A DNA stretch of 6,824 bases from Candidatus Woesearchaeota archaeon (GCA_030751755.1 JASMFO010000078.1:1-6824), one strand, 5' to 3'; positions 1 to 6,288 are shown, counted from the first letter of the stretch. Notes: generated by a model not told the origin, from the sequence alone. A program made the numbers and translations.

Positions 1-1
1 C

Positions 2-295
2 CTTGTTACAGTCCACACAATTGGCATTGGAACAGAGGAGGGAGGAACAATTCCAGAGACGGATGTTATTTCAAAGCTTTATGAGGAGGAACTCAAAAAA
101 ATTGCCTCATCTACTAATGGAAATTACTATAGGGCTACTGATAAAGAGATTCTAGAAAAGGCCTATGGAGAGATTGTTTCCAGTACAGAGAGAAAAATAT
201 CTTTTAATTTGACAATTCCTCTTATGCTGCTTGCCCTAATCTCATTGTTTTTGGATTGGGGGCTGGTTAATACAAGATATGGAATAATTCCTTAA
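2..295 (+). CDS. C-terminal fragment of a BatA-like VWA-domain membrane protein (5' end outside window)
   Basis: This is an open frame entering from the left edge, 97 codons long and ending in TAA; the start lies outside the window. What is visible is the end of a von Willebrand A domain. A hydrophobic strand with VHTIGIGTEEGG is followed by a proline/acidic loop. Then come EEELKKIASSTNGNYYRATD and a final helix (EILEKAYGEIVSS), which match the last strands and helix of BatA/YfbK-type VWA proteins. After a short basic linker there is one transmembrane helix (about residues 70-88 of the fragment) and a short tail NTRYGIIP, like the C-terminal anchor of BatA homologues. In that family the VWA domain faces outside and binds metal through a MIDAS motif, which would lie upstream of this window. 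Its partner is unknown. Archaeal homologues are often near MoxR ATPase and DUF58 genes, none of which is visible here. It converges on the giant surface-protein gene with a 54-nt gap. Confidence 0.85.
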   Translation, partial: LVTVHTIGIGTEEGGTIPETDVISKLYEEELKKIASSTNGNYYRATDKEILEKAYGEIVSSTERKISFNLTIPLMLLALISLFLDWGLVNTRYGIIP

Positions 296-310
296 AATAA
301 GTTTTAGGTT

Positions 311-330
311 GTATATTTTTCTATATTTTC
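311..330 (+). terminator. T-rich terminator for the VWA gene
   Basis: The 20 bases starting 16 nt after the VWA stop codon are almost all T with a few A and C, including T5 and T4 runs. Archaeal RNA polymerase terminates at such T tracts without needing a hairpin. The tract lies in the 54-nt gap between two convergent genes. No comparable T tract is seen on the minus strand here, so termination of the giant gene is less clear and may occur further into the convergent gene. Confidence 0.5.
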
Positions 331-349
331 CAATTGATTCGGGATTAGC

Positions 350-3300
350 TTAAGGTCCTTTTCTTAATAGGCTTTCAATTTCTTTCCTTGCTTTGGCATC
401 TGATATTTCTTCTCTTTTAACTGGCTTTTTCTTTGCAAATTTAAATCCAAATTTAAATATTCCTGGCTTTTTTTCTTTGTAAACCCTAGGCTCTTTTCTC
501 TTTAATTTTGGCCTTGAAATCATTCTGTAAACTATCAGAATTATTACAACTATCACTGCTAGGACTGAAGAAATCCTTACCATAATCTCCTTTAATGTCA
601 AGGGCTTAGGAACTGCTATGTATTTTTCAATAGAAGCAATATAATCTCTGCATGCGTTTATTGCTGATTCTGTAAGGGCTCTTGCCTTTCTATGCTCGCG
701 ACTTTCCAAGGCGTTATCTGCTTGATCTAGCAATTCTTGAAGTTCTAAACATTCTGGATTCTCATTAAACAAGTCTTTTGCAAATACAATTCTTGTTTTA
801 ACAATTGTTCTGTTTGGCAACGCCACATCAATTGTATTAATAATTATTTTTTTGGTGATTCTTACCTTAGAGTCTCCTATTGCTTTAGAAGGTATTGCTG
901 TAACGTTAACTATTATTTCATAGTCCCCATGATCTTCCAGACTTGTATAAATCATCATATCGGTTGAAACAGTCTCATCTGTTTCTAACTCTCCGAAATA
1001 TTCATTTTCTAGGTATACCAAGATTCCGCTAGCATTAACATCATAAGTTAAGCTTATATCCTCTAGTTTAACTTGGCCTGCATTTCTTAGAATTAGGGGC
1101 AATATTACGCTGTCATTTAGGTCTAATGATATCGGAGATGGAGCAATTAGGTCCAAGGATGCTGTCTTAGTTACTACAGAGCCTCCCCCTCCCATTGGAC
1201 CGGGGACTGATACTGATATTGTAGTTGTAACCTCATCTGTTACAATTGTTGTTTCCTTTTCAACTTTTGTTGACTCAACAATATTGAATACCGATAAGTT
1301 GTTTGATGTAAATTCAATTGTGTTTTTGTCTGTGTTAATAGTTGAAGCAAGTTCTGAAAATGTGCAGTTTGAAACAGAATCGCATTTGTGCGCTTCTAAG
1401 TTGTCCGCATGCGTTATTGATGAATTAATGCTGGCATAGTTGTATACAAATTGCGTTTCTGCAAATGACAAGGTGCTGTTTATCTCAAACTGGTCAAGAT
1501 TAGTTGTATTTGCAGGCGCTGTTAGCACTTCGCTGATATCGTTGTAGGTTAATCCAAGGCTTACAGACTTGTTAATTGTTGCATTTACTATAGTGATGTC
1601 TGTTTTATTGTCATTTGTCTTGGTTTCCATTTTGTACCTTCCTCTTGGCAATGCTATGCTGATTTTTTCCGCAGAAGCTATTAGGTTGTCAGTTATTACA
1701 TCTCTTAATGTTATATTGAGTGTCCCAATCGTGGATAAATTAAACGTTTCTTCTGGAGCTGAAAAGAATTCTATACTCTTGTTTGCTTTTTTGTTGTTGG
1801 TGTCAATAACAATTGCTGTAACTGTATAGCTTTTTTCAGACAAAGGCTTATAGGTGTAATTGTAATAATTTGTTTTAACGACAGTTGCTGTTTTATTTAC
1901 AGTTGCTGTTGACCCATCAACTGTTAAGGTTACAGAGCTTAAAGTCCCGCTTACATTAAAGACAAGAGATATGTTTTGCAATGTATTATTTGCTATATAC
2001 CCTACTGCAACTGTTAGGTTCAAGATTTCAGGAGCAGATGGGAGTTCAGTAGGCTCTGTTACTATATATCTTCTGGATATATTTTTCAGTCCTGCAATAG
2101 TTATAATATTGGTGTCTGTAGATACATTTACATCAAGGTTATCCCATGTTAGTGAATTACAAGATGTTGCATTACACGAATATATGTCCAAACTGCTTTC
2201 GCTTAATAGTGTATGCTCTACTGATGAATAATTATATGTTAAATTGAAATTATTATACTGGATATTAGCAAGCAGATCAAACATATCTATACGTCTTTGT
2301 CCCGGTGGAGCATCAGTTTCAGTTGTAAGCTGGGTAAAATTAAAGGTGGCATTTACTGTTGACGGGAATGAGGAATTAGGGAAGAATGCTCTTACAATAG
2401 ATTTATAATCAATTTCAACATCATAGTAAGATATATTTGGCAAAATAAAAGACATTGTATTGAACACCACATTCCCAGTGCAGACATCCTTTATCTTCGG
2501 CATTTCTGTGTTTATTAGAGTTATATTTACTTGCTTAGAGACATTGCTTACATGCAATGTAGCATTTAATTCTATAGTCTGGTTTTCTATGTCTTTTACA
2601 AATGTTGTTATTGTATGGTAACCCGCAAGGTTTGAGGTAAGATAGGTATAATTAATTGAGTGGAAATAGCTTGTATCATCTGAAGAGTTTATTGTTTGAA
2701 TGGGGAATTGTATGCTGTTGTTTGGCAGAAGTATGGATGCATTGCTTTGCTCTAGCAGGGTATCCAAATCAAAAGTTGTTATTATGCTTATATTTGTTTT
2801 ATTTAGCGCATAGGTCTCATTAGAGCATGTAAGGTTTATTGTTGGGCTTGAAGTTTCCCCTGCTGGCCTCGCAATCCTTAGCTGTATTTGATCTGTAACA
2901 TTGAACTCTGGCCCCCTAGTCTCATTGTAAGCGTAAGCAATTGCATTTACTAATTTTGGCGGTATGTTTATTACATTGTATGTAAAATTATACAAACTGC
3001 TTGAGAAACTTTCAGCAATAAATGTTTCATTGAATACATCAACTGATACATTTGTTATAAAGCCAACACCAACAACAGACATGTCAAAAGGAATTTTTTC
3101 ACCCGGCCTTATAACATCATCATGTCCGGGAGCTGTTATATTTATATCTGATATAATTAGTGTAAACAAGCTTGATGATACATTGTTTGCGCAGCTTGAA
3201 TTGTCGCCTACGCTTAAATTAATATCATGAACGCCTGCCTGAGACTCATTTGCTGTAAAATCTATAATGCCGGTGTTTGAGTTAATATCAATTAATGTGG

Positions 3301-3574
3301 TGTTGAGGAAAAATTCCAGGTTTTGATTATCCAGATCAGATGCATTCGCATCACAGAAAAAAGAATCGTCTACTTTGAAGACAGCGTCATCGCATATCCC
3401 GCTTAGAACCGGTTGCGAGTTTAAGCATAGTGAAAGCTCTGCTACAGCAGAATTTGTTATTGCGGTTATTGCCAACTCATCTGCATTTTTATATATGAGC
3501 CAGTTATTAATGCTCGTTACTGCTCCAAATATTATAATGAGGATTACAAGCAGGATATTTGGTATCTTTTTCAT
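350..3574 (-). CDS. Giant membrane-anchored, sequon-rich surface protein with cadherin-like and Ig-like domains (1074 aa)
   Basis: I infer a large cell-surface protein displayed outside and anchored by a C-terminal helix. Residues 5-26 form a signal or anchor helix. Residues about 50-143 resemble a cadherin-type (Cadg) domain: acidic DANASDLDNQNLEF, then DINSNTGIIDFTANESQAG. Ig-like strands fill about 145-345. Two related modules follow (about 348-508 and 617-768), each ending in a YNYxS strand and a close Cys pair (C467/C472, C731/C737). A flexible PGPMGGGGS linker (791-799) leads to a CARDB/NEW3-like domain (803-905). Next is a helical hairpin (about 935-983) with C942 and C975 placed for a disulfide, a transmembrane helix (about 998-1017) and a Lys-rich cytoplasmic tail with FKFGFKFAKKK. 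About 50 N-x-S/T sequons lie between residues 77 and 925 and none in the hairpin or tail, which supports the topology and suggests heavy N-glycosylation. The start ATG lies one base after the RHH gene stop, and no strong Shine-Dalgarno is visible, so translational coupling is likely. The specific function is unknown. Confidence 0.9.
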   Translation of the reverse strand: MKKIPNILLVILIIIFGAVTSINNWLIYKNADELAITAITNSAVAELSLCLNSQPVLSGICDDAVFKVDDSFFCDANASDLDNQNLEFFLNTTLIDINSNTGIIDFTANESQAGVHDINLSVGDNSSCANNVSSSLFTLIISDINITAPGHDDVIRPGEKIPFDMSVVGVGFITNVSVDVFNETFIAESFSSSLYNFTYNVINIPPKLVNAIAYAYNETRGPEFNVTDQIQLRIARPAGETSSPTINLTCSNETYALNKTNISIITTFDLDTLLEQSNASILLPNNSIQFPIQTINSSDDTSYFHSINYTYLTSNLAGYHTITTFVKDIENQTIELNATLHVSNVSKQVNITLINTEMPKIKDVCTGNVVFNTMSFILPNISYYDVEIDYKSIVRAFFPNSSFPSTVNATFNFTQLTTETDAPPGQRRIDMFDLLANIQYNNFNLTYNYSSVEHTLLSESSLDIYSCNATSCNSLTWDNLDVNVSTDTNIITIAGLKNISRRYIVTEPTELPSAPEILNLTVAVGYIANNTLQNISLVFNVSGTLSSVTLTVDGSTATVNKTATVVKTNYYNYTYKPLSEKSYTVTAIVIDTNNKKANKSIEFFSAPEETFNLSTIGTLNITLRDVITDNLIASAEKISIALPRGRYKMETKTNDNKTDITIVNATINKSVSLGLTYNDISEVLTAPANTTNLDQFEINSTLSFAETQFVYNYASINSSITHADNLEAHKCDSVSNCTFSELASTINTDKNTIEFTSNNLSVFNIVESTKVEKETTIVTDEVTTTISVSVPGPMGGGGSVVTKTASLDLIAPSPISLDLNDSVILPLILRNAGQVKLEDISLTYDVNASGILVYLENEYFGELETDETVSTDMMIYTSLEDHGDYEIIVNVTAIPSKAIGDSKVRITKKIIINTIDVALPNRTIVKTRIVFAKDLFNENPECLELQELLDQADNALESREHRKARALTESAINACRDYIASIEKYIAVPKPLTLKEIMVRISSVLAVIVVIILIVYRMISRPKLKRKEPRVYKEKKPGIFKFGFKFAKKKPVKREEISDAKARKEIESLLRKGP

Positions 3575-3575
3575 C

Positions 3576-3749
3576 TTATCTTCGTTTTCCGATTTTCTCT
3601 TTTTTAGTCTCTTCTTTGTATTTTAGCAGTACTTCCCTTAGACCTTCTCTTACAATCTCAGCCTGATTGCTGAATATTCCCTTATCTATCAAAATTTGCA
3701 TCCTCTTTTTTAGGTCCCTTCCTACCCTAATATGCAGCAATTTTGACAT
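3576..3749 (-). CDS. Small ribbon-helix-helix (CopG/Arc-like) transcriptional regulator (57 aa)
   Basis: This 57-codon gene runs from ATG at 3749 to TAA at 3576. The protein begins with a short beta strand, SKLLHIRVGRD, followed by helix A (LKKRMQILIDKG), the turn IFSNQAE, and helix B (IVREGLREVLLKYKEE), then a basic tail ending in KIGKRR. That is the complete RHH fold. In the family it forms an intertwined dimer whose paired N-terminal strands enter the DNA major groove. The F/S-N-Q-A-E-I-V-R-E-G-L core is typical of archaeal RHH proteins. The start is fixed by an in-frame TGA two codons upstream of the ATG. Its stop and the ATG of the giant surface-protein gene are separated by one base, so the two are almost certainly co-transcribed. 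An operator-like palindrome and TATA box sit immediately upstream, suggesting autoregulation. No toxin gene is adjacent, so I prefer a transcription factor to an antitoxin. Confidence 0.87.
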   Translation of the reverse strand: MSKLLHIRVGRDLKKRMQILIDKGIFSNQAEIVREGLREVLLKYKEETKKEKIGKRR

Positions 3750-3780
3750 ATATCATATATATATCAGAATGATATATATA
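3748..3780. promoter_or_regulatory. Putative RHH operator: three ATATATCA half-sites, two forming a palindrome
   Basis: ATATATCA occurs at 3748-3755 and again at 3759-3766, exactly 11 bp apart. Its reverse complement TGATATAT is at 3770-3777. The last two form a perfect inverted repeat with 11-bp arms (3756-3766 and 3770-3780) around a GAA centre. The first half-site covers the RHH start codon, and the palindrome covers the predicted TATA box. RHH dimers of the CopG/Arc/MetJ type bind short repeated half-sites about one helical turn apart and commonly repress their own gene. Assigning this site to the adjacent RHH protein is inference. Simple (AT)n sequence accounts for part of the symmetry, but the TCA...GAA...TGA core is not simple repeat. 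Confidence 0.55.
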
Positions 3781-3782
3781 AA
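3774..3782 (-). promoter_or_regulatory. TATA box of the RHH-surface protein operon
   Basis: On the minus strand the sequence TTTATATAT is centred about 29 nt upstream of the RHH start codon. This fits an archaeal TATA box driving a leaderless or nearly leaderless transcript. It overlaps the right arm of the ATATATCA/TGATATAT palindrome, so a bound repressor would compete with TBP. The region is nearly pure AT alternation, so the exact box is uncertain. Confidence 0.55.
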
Positions 3783-3809
3783 AATTGCGGAAATTTAGCT
3801 ATATTTCAG

Positions 3810-3830
3810 AAAAAACAAGAAGAAAAAAGT
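3810..3830 (-). terminator. T-tract terminator after the 144-aa gene
   Basis: Read on the minus strand, two T6 runs separated by CTTCTTG lie about 20-40 nt after the stop codon of the 144-residue gene and upstream of the RHH promoter. Such T tracts are the usual intrinsic termination signal in archaea. It separates this unit from the RHH operon. Confidence 0.6.
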
Positions 3831-3849
3831 TTTGTATGCTGTTTAAGAT

Positions 3850-4284
3850 TTATTTATTGAATAAGGTCCTTTTGAAAATTATCTTCGCCTTTCCGCTATA
3901 ATTTCCAAAAGCAGCATCCTCGGGAGCAAAGACTTCAAAAACTACATCTTTGTCCTCACCACCTTCTAAAATAAAATTATTTTCAGAAACCCCTACCCAG
4001 TCAGCGATATAACCGGATTTTAAAATAATTACCCTTAATGGATAGACAGCACTATTATTTACAGTAATAGATCTCTCGCTTGATGTCCCGGGCATTACCA
4101 TCCCGAACTTTATTGCATCCCCGTCTGCATTAAGTCCAAAGTGATCATTAACCTTTACCATCATATCCAACATTATTATATTTTCTATCACATAAGAATT
4201 ATAAAAAAGATAGGTTAAAAAAGTGGAAATCATAACTGCAAATACCAATAATAAAAAGAATTTAGTTATTTTCATTGTCTTCAT
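3850..4284 (-). CDS. Single-pass membrane protein with one Ig-like beta-sandwich domain (144 aa)
   Basis: The function is unknown; the architecture is clear. Residues 7-28 form an N-terminal transmembrane helix after a short basic start (MKTMKITK), so the rest should be extracellular. Residues about 48-140 look like one immunoglobulin-like domain. The motif GLNADGDAIKFGMVMPGTSS is followed by a TVNNSAVYPLRV strand, ADWVGVSENNFIL, and EVFAPEDAAFGNYSGKAKIIF. I recognise this as a recurring archaeal pattern (F-G-x-V-x-P-G, W-V-x-V-S-E-N, P-E-D-A-x-x-G-N-Y-S/T-G) resembling CARDB/NEW3 or P-pilus-type domains. There are two or three sequons and no cysteine. The gene follows the 375-residue gene by 79 nt with no T tract between, so read-through is plausible, but a TATA box in the gap may also drive it alone. 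ATG at 4284 is used; ATG three codons later (4275) is a close alternative. Confidence 0.82.
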   Translation of the reverse strand: MKTMKITKFFLLLVFAVMISTFLTYLFYNSYVIENIIMLDMMVKVNDHFGLNADGDAIKFGMVMPGTSSERSITVNNSAVYPLRVIILKSGYIADWVGVSENNFILEGGEDKDVVFEVFAPEDAAFGNYSGKAKIIFKRTLFNK

Positions 4285-4330
4285 TTTTTGTTATGAATTT
4301 CCCAGAGGGATACAGGAATGTTAGTGACTG

Positions 4331-4338
4331 TATTTAAA
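4331..4338 (-). promoter_or_regulatory. Putative TATA box for the 144-aa gene
   Basis: On the minus strand TTTAAATA lies about 50 nt upstream of the ATG at 4284. It would place a transcription start near 4308 and a leader of about 23 nt. The same octamer precedes the 375-residue gene. A short palindrome, TCCCAGAGGGA (4300-4310), sits at the predicted start of transcription. The box is AT-rich and may be fortuitous. Confidence 0.4.
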
Positions 4339-4363
4339 ATGAAGGCTTGAGAATCTCTGATTT

Positions 4364-5491
4364 TCATTGTTTCCATTTTTTACTTTTCTTTACTAAAATA
4401 ATTATATTTATTATTATAAGCAATAATACTGCAGCAATTAATAAATGGGTCATAGTTAAAAATCCCGCTAACTCTTCTTTTTTAGTTACTATCTCTATAG
4501 CATCTTTGAGTTCGGTTGTCTGCCCTTGGTAAAACAAGTTTATTTCAACATCATAAGTTCCCTCGTCTAAACCTTGCATATCCCAAAAAGTGCTTATCGT
4601 CTTTTTCTCCCATGGTTCTAAGCTAACAGAAACTGTTCTAAAGGAAGAAACCTCTTTTGCATTGCTTAAAACTTCGACTTCTGCAAAAATATCGTCAATC
4701 TTGCTGTTCCATAAGGATTTTATTTCAATGTTAAATTTATTTATTTTGTCTTTAAAAAATGTTCTGGTATAGTTGATAATTTTAATATTCAATGTACCTA
4801 TTTTAAATCCATCCTCAAAATCCTCTGATTTATCAGCATAGGTTACATGCGCAACAGCCTTGTACGTTCCAGCAATATGCTTTGAGGCATCAAATAAAAC
4901 CTTAAGATTTTCCTGGGTATTGGCCTTGATTTTCTTTTCCTGGGTTAAAATATTTTCCACAAGCACTTCATTGCTATCAAATATTCCTATTTCTGCTTTT
5001 GCGTTATTAATATCCTCTTTTCCAAGATTATTTATTCTAACAACAAAATTGGCTGTTTCATTTATGTTTAAGTCATTAACATGAAAAGTTATTTCAGCAT
5101 ACACTCCAGGATATGGAACTTTTATGTCTATAGGAGTCCTTATTGATGCAATACCTGCTACGGTACCACCAACCCTTCCCTTTTCAATCAAGCCAACCAA
5201 AACCCTATTTTTTCCAGGAGTTTCAATCTCATCTGGCAGTTTTACCTTAACAAGAAAAGTGCCGTCTTTTGCTATATTGTCCTCTTCCACAGTAATATAC
5301 TCTGCTAAATTGCCTTCTATATAGATCCCAATATTTTCTGTTGCTTCAGTATGAAAAGTAAATGTTTCTTCATAATTAGGTTGAAAATCTATCTTTATAG
5401 CAGAGGGGCTTATTCTAATTGCATAAACTGTATGTTGTTGCACTAAAAATATCAGAAATAATACAATAATCCCTATTAATTTTTTTCTCAT
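4364..5491 (-). CDS. Signal-peptide, multi-Ig-domain surface protein with C-terminal membrane anchor (375 aa)
   Basis: This is an extracellular protein tethered by its C-terminus. Residues 1-24 are a signal peptide (MRKKLIGIIVLFLIFL, then a likely cleavage after VYA). The mature part starts IRISPSAIKIDFQPN, a pattern common at the start of archaeal surface beta-sandwich proteins. Three Ig-like domains are suggested: about 25-124, 125-230 (CARDB-like, with a NFVVRINNLGKEDINNAKAEI core) and 231-336 (with LEPWEKKTISTFWD). A transmembrane helix at about 348-368 is followed by a short basic tail, KKSKKWKQ. The arrangement, two or three beta domains then a C-terminal helix, recalls bacterial WxL-interacting proteins (DUF916/DUF3324), but I cannot claim homology. 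There is no cysteine and only two sequons, unlike the giant protein and the TGFA protein. ATG at 5491 is chosen because a TATA box sits 26 nt upstream; the TTG one codon earlier is unlikely. The function is unknown. Confidence 0.87.
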   Translation of the reverse strand: MRKKLIGIIVLFLIFLVQQHTVYAIRISPSAIKIDFQPNYEETFTFHTEATENIGIYIEGNLAEYITVEEDNIAKDGTFLVKVKLPDEIETPGKNRVLVGLIEKGRVGGTVAGIASIRTPIDIKVPYPGVYAEITFHVNDLNINETANFVVRINNLGKEDINNAKAEIGIFDSNEVLVENILTQEKKIKANTQENLKVLFDASKHIAGTYKAVAHVTYADKSEDFEDGFKIGTLNIKIINYTRTFFKDKINKFNIEIKSLWNSKIDDIFAEVEVLSNAKEVSSFRTVSVSLEPWEKKTISTFWDMQGLDEGTYDVEINLFYQGQTTELKDAIEIVTKKEELAGFLTMTHLLIAAVLLLIIINIIILVKKSKKWKQ

Positions 5492-5513
5492 CAAAATAAT
5501 ATAAATTGATTTC

Positions 5514-5521
5514 TATTTAAA
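5514..5521 (-). promoter_or_regulatory. Archaeal BRE/TATA promoter of the 375-aa gene
   Basis: On the minus strand AGAAAAC followed by TTTAAATA is centred 26-27 nt upstream of the ATG at 5491. The spacing and the purine-rich BRE-like element just upstream match a textbook archaeal promoter for a leaderless mRNA. No Shine-Dalgarno precedes the ATG, which is consistent with leaderless initiation. Confidence 0.7.
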
Positions 5522-5540
5522 GTTTTCTAGAAAATCATAA

Positions 5541-5569
5541 CCAATATTAAAAATGTAAAAATAAAATTT
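5541..5569 (-). terminator. T-rich terminator after the 233-aa gene
   Basis: On the minus strand a run of T4, T5 and T5 tracts (TTTTATTTTTACATTTTTAA) begins about 7 nt after the TGA of the 233-residue gene and ends before the promoter of the next gene. This fits archaeal T-tract termination and marks a transcription-unit boundary. Confidence 0.6.
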
Positions 5570-5575
5570 TTTTAT

Positions 5576-6277
5576 TCAGCTTTCAGCTGTTCCAGTAACA
5601 ATAAGAGCTGCAGCCTTAGCGCCTGTTGGAGAATCATACGGTATTGTTATATTTATGTCAATATTCAAGGCATCACTACCATCTCTATATAACAAGCTTG
5701 GGCATATGTTTTTATTTGATGTGCTTACACTTTCAAAGATAGAGCCACAAGCATCTGCTGTACCTCCACAACCAACGCTTGTATTAGGCTGAACAGCCGT
5801 TCTATCACTACCCGAGCTATTAACACAGCTTCCACTTTCATTTACACTTACGTTCCACGCAAATACTGCGCTGCCGCTTATAAAATTTGCAGCAGATATG
5901 TTCGACCTTAGCTCTACACTCAAATTTGCGTTGCCATCATTCACAACTGTAAATCCTGATGCATTATTAAAATCAGAGCAGCCTGGAGAGTTGCCTTCAT
6001 CAAGCGTAGTCAATGTACAATTATTATAGCCTCCGGGTGTATTTACATTACCAGAGCCAAAAGCTACACTCGCTTTTGAAAATTGTATTGATGAAATTGT
6101 ATTTACAGTTACAGTTGCAGTTCCATTTGGAATAGTTGCAAAACCCGTAATAGGGGCCAAGCCTAGAGAAACTAGCTTATTATTTACAGCTGATAATGAA
6201 ATATAAGTTCCTCCGAGGGATATGACCAATGTTGCAATTAACAGCGCAAGTATGGTTCTATTTGATATTTCACCCAT
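5576..6277 (-). CDS. TGFA-type single-pass, cysteine- and sequon-rich surface protein (233 aa)
   Basis: The function is unknown, but the form recurs in DPANN archaea as I know it. A short cytoplasmic start (MGEISNRT) precedes a transmembrane helix at about 9-29. A short linker leads to ITGFATIPNGTATVTVNTIS, where TGFA followed by a T/V-alternating strand marks the family. The rest (about 50-233) is a predicted beta-sandwich with SIQFSKASVAFGSGNVN, a VVNDGNANLSVELRS strand and a C-terminal ITIPYDSPTGAKAAALIVTG strand. That last pattern resembles the closing strand of Ig-like or pilus-type domains. Six cysteines (87, 100, 151, 170, 177, 192) could form three disulfides, and about ten sequons suggest N-glycosylation. 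A clear Shine-Dalgarno, GAAGGA, is five bases before the ATG. It follows the 80-residue gene by 36 nt, so the two are probably one operon. The N-terminal helix recalls pilins, but no type III signal-peptidase motif is evident. Confidence 0.88.
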   Translation of the reverse strand: MGEISNRTILALLIATLVISLGGTYISLSAVNNKLVSLGLAPITGFATIPNGTATVTVNTISSIQFSKASVAFGSGNVNTPGGYNNCTLTTLDEGNSPGCSDFNNASGFTVVNDGNANLSVELRSNISAANFISGSAVFAWNVSVNESGSCVNSSGSDRTAVQPNTSVGCGGTADACGSIFESVSTSNKNICPSLLYRDGSDALNIDINITIPYDSPTGAKAAALIVTGTAES

Positions 6278-6282
6278 TTTTA

Positions 6283-6288
6283 TCCTTC
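6283..6288 (-). promoter_or_regulatory. Shine-Dalgarno of the 233-aa gene
   Basis: GAAGGA on the minus strand lies five bases upstream of the ATG at 6277. It is the only strong ribosome binding site I see in the window, as expected for an internal operon gene, and it decides the start codon. Confidence 0.65.

Noticed and set aside
281..291. Perfect palindrome GGAATAATTCC at the end of the VWA gene
   Set aside because: It is inside the coding sequence for GIIP, short, and has no second copy nearby. I treat it as chance.
1569..3626. Several open frames of 60-90 codons on the plus strand opposite the giant surface-protein gene
   Set aside because: They are antisense to a long, coherent coding region. 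They have no promoter or ribosome binding site, and their hydrophobic look comes from reading Asn/Thr-rich codons in reverse.
3576..3749. RHH protein as the antitoxin of a toxin-antitoxin pair
   Set aside because: Neither neighbour is toxin-sized or toxin-like. The co-transcribed gene is a giant secreted surface protein, so a transcription factor is the simpler reading.
3750..3784. Pure (AT)n microsatellite as the whole explanation of the palindrome
   Set aside because: The TCA-GAA-TGA core interrupts the AT run symmetrically, and a further ATATATCA copy occurs 11 bp away. Slippage of AT units alone does not produce that.
4347..5324. Plus-strand open frames of 60-75 codons opposite the 375-aa gene
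   Set aside because: They lie fully inside a well-supported minus-strand gene with signal peptide, beta domains and anchor. They show no domain pattern of their own.
5492..5494. TTG as the start codon of the 375-aa gene
   Set aside because: The next codon is ATG and lies at ideal distance (26 nt) from the TATA box. A leaderless ATG start is more likely.
5576..6277. TGFA-type protein as a type IV pilin or archaellin
   Set aside because: The N-terminal helix is pilin-like in position, but I see no class III signal-peptidase site (charged residue-Gly or Ala before the helix with a downstream Glu), and no pilus assembly genes are present.
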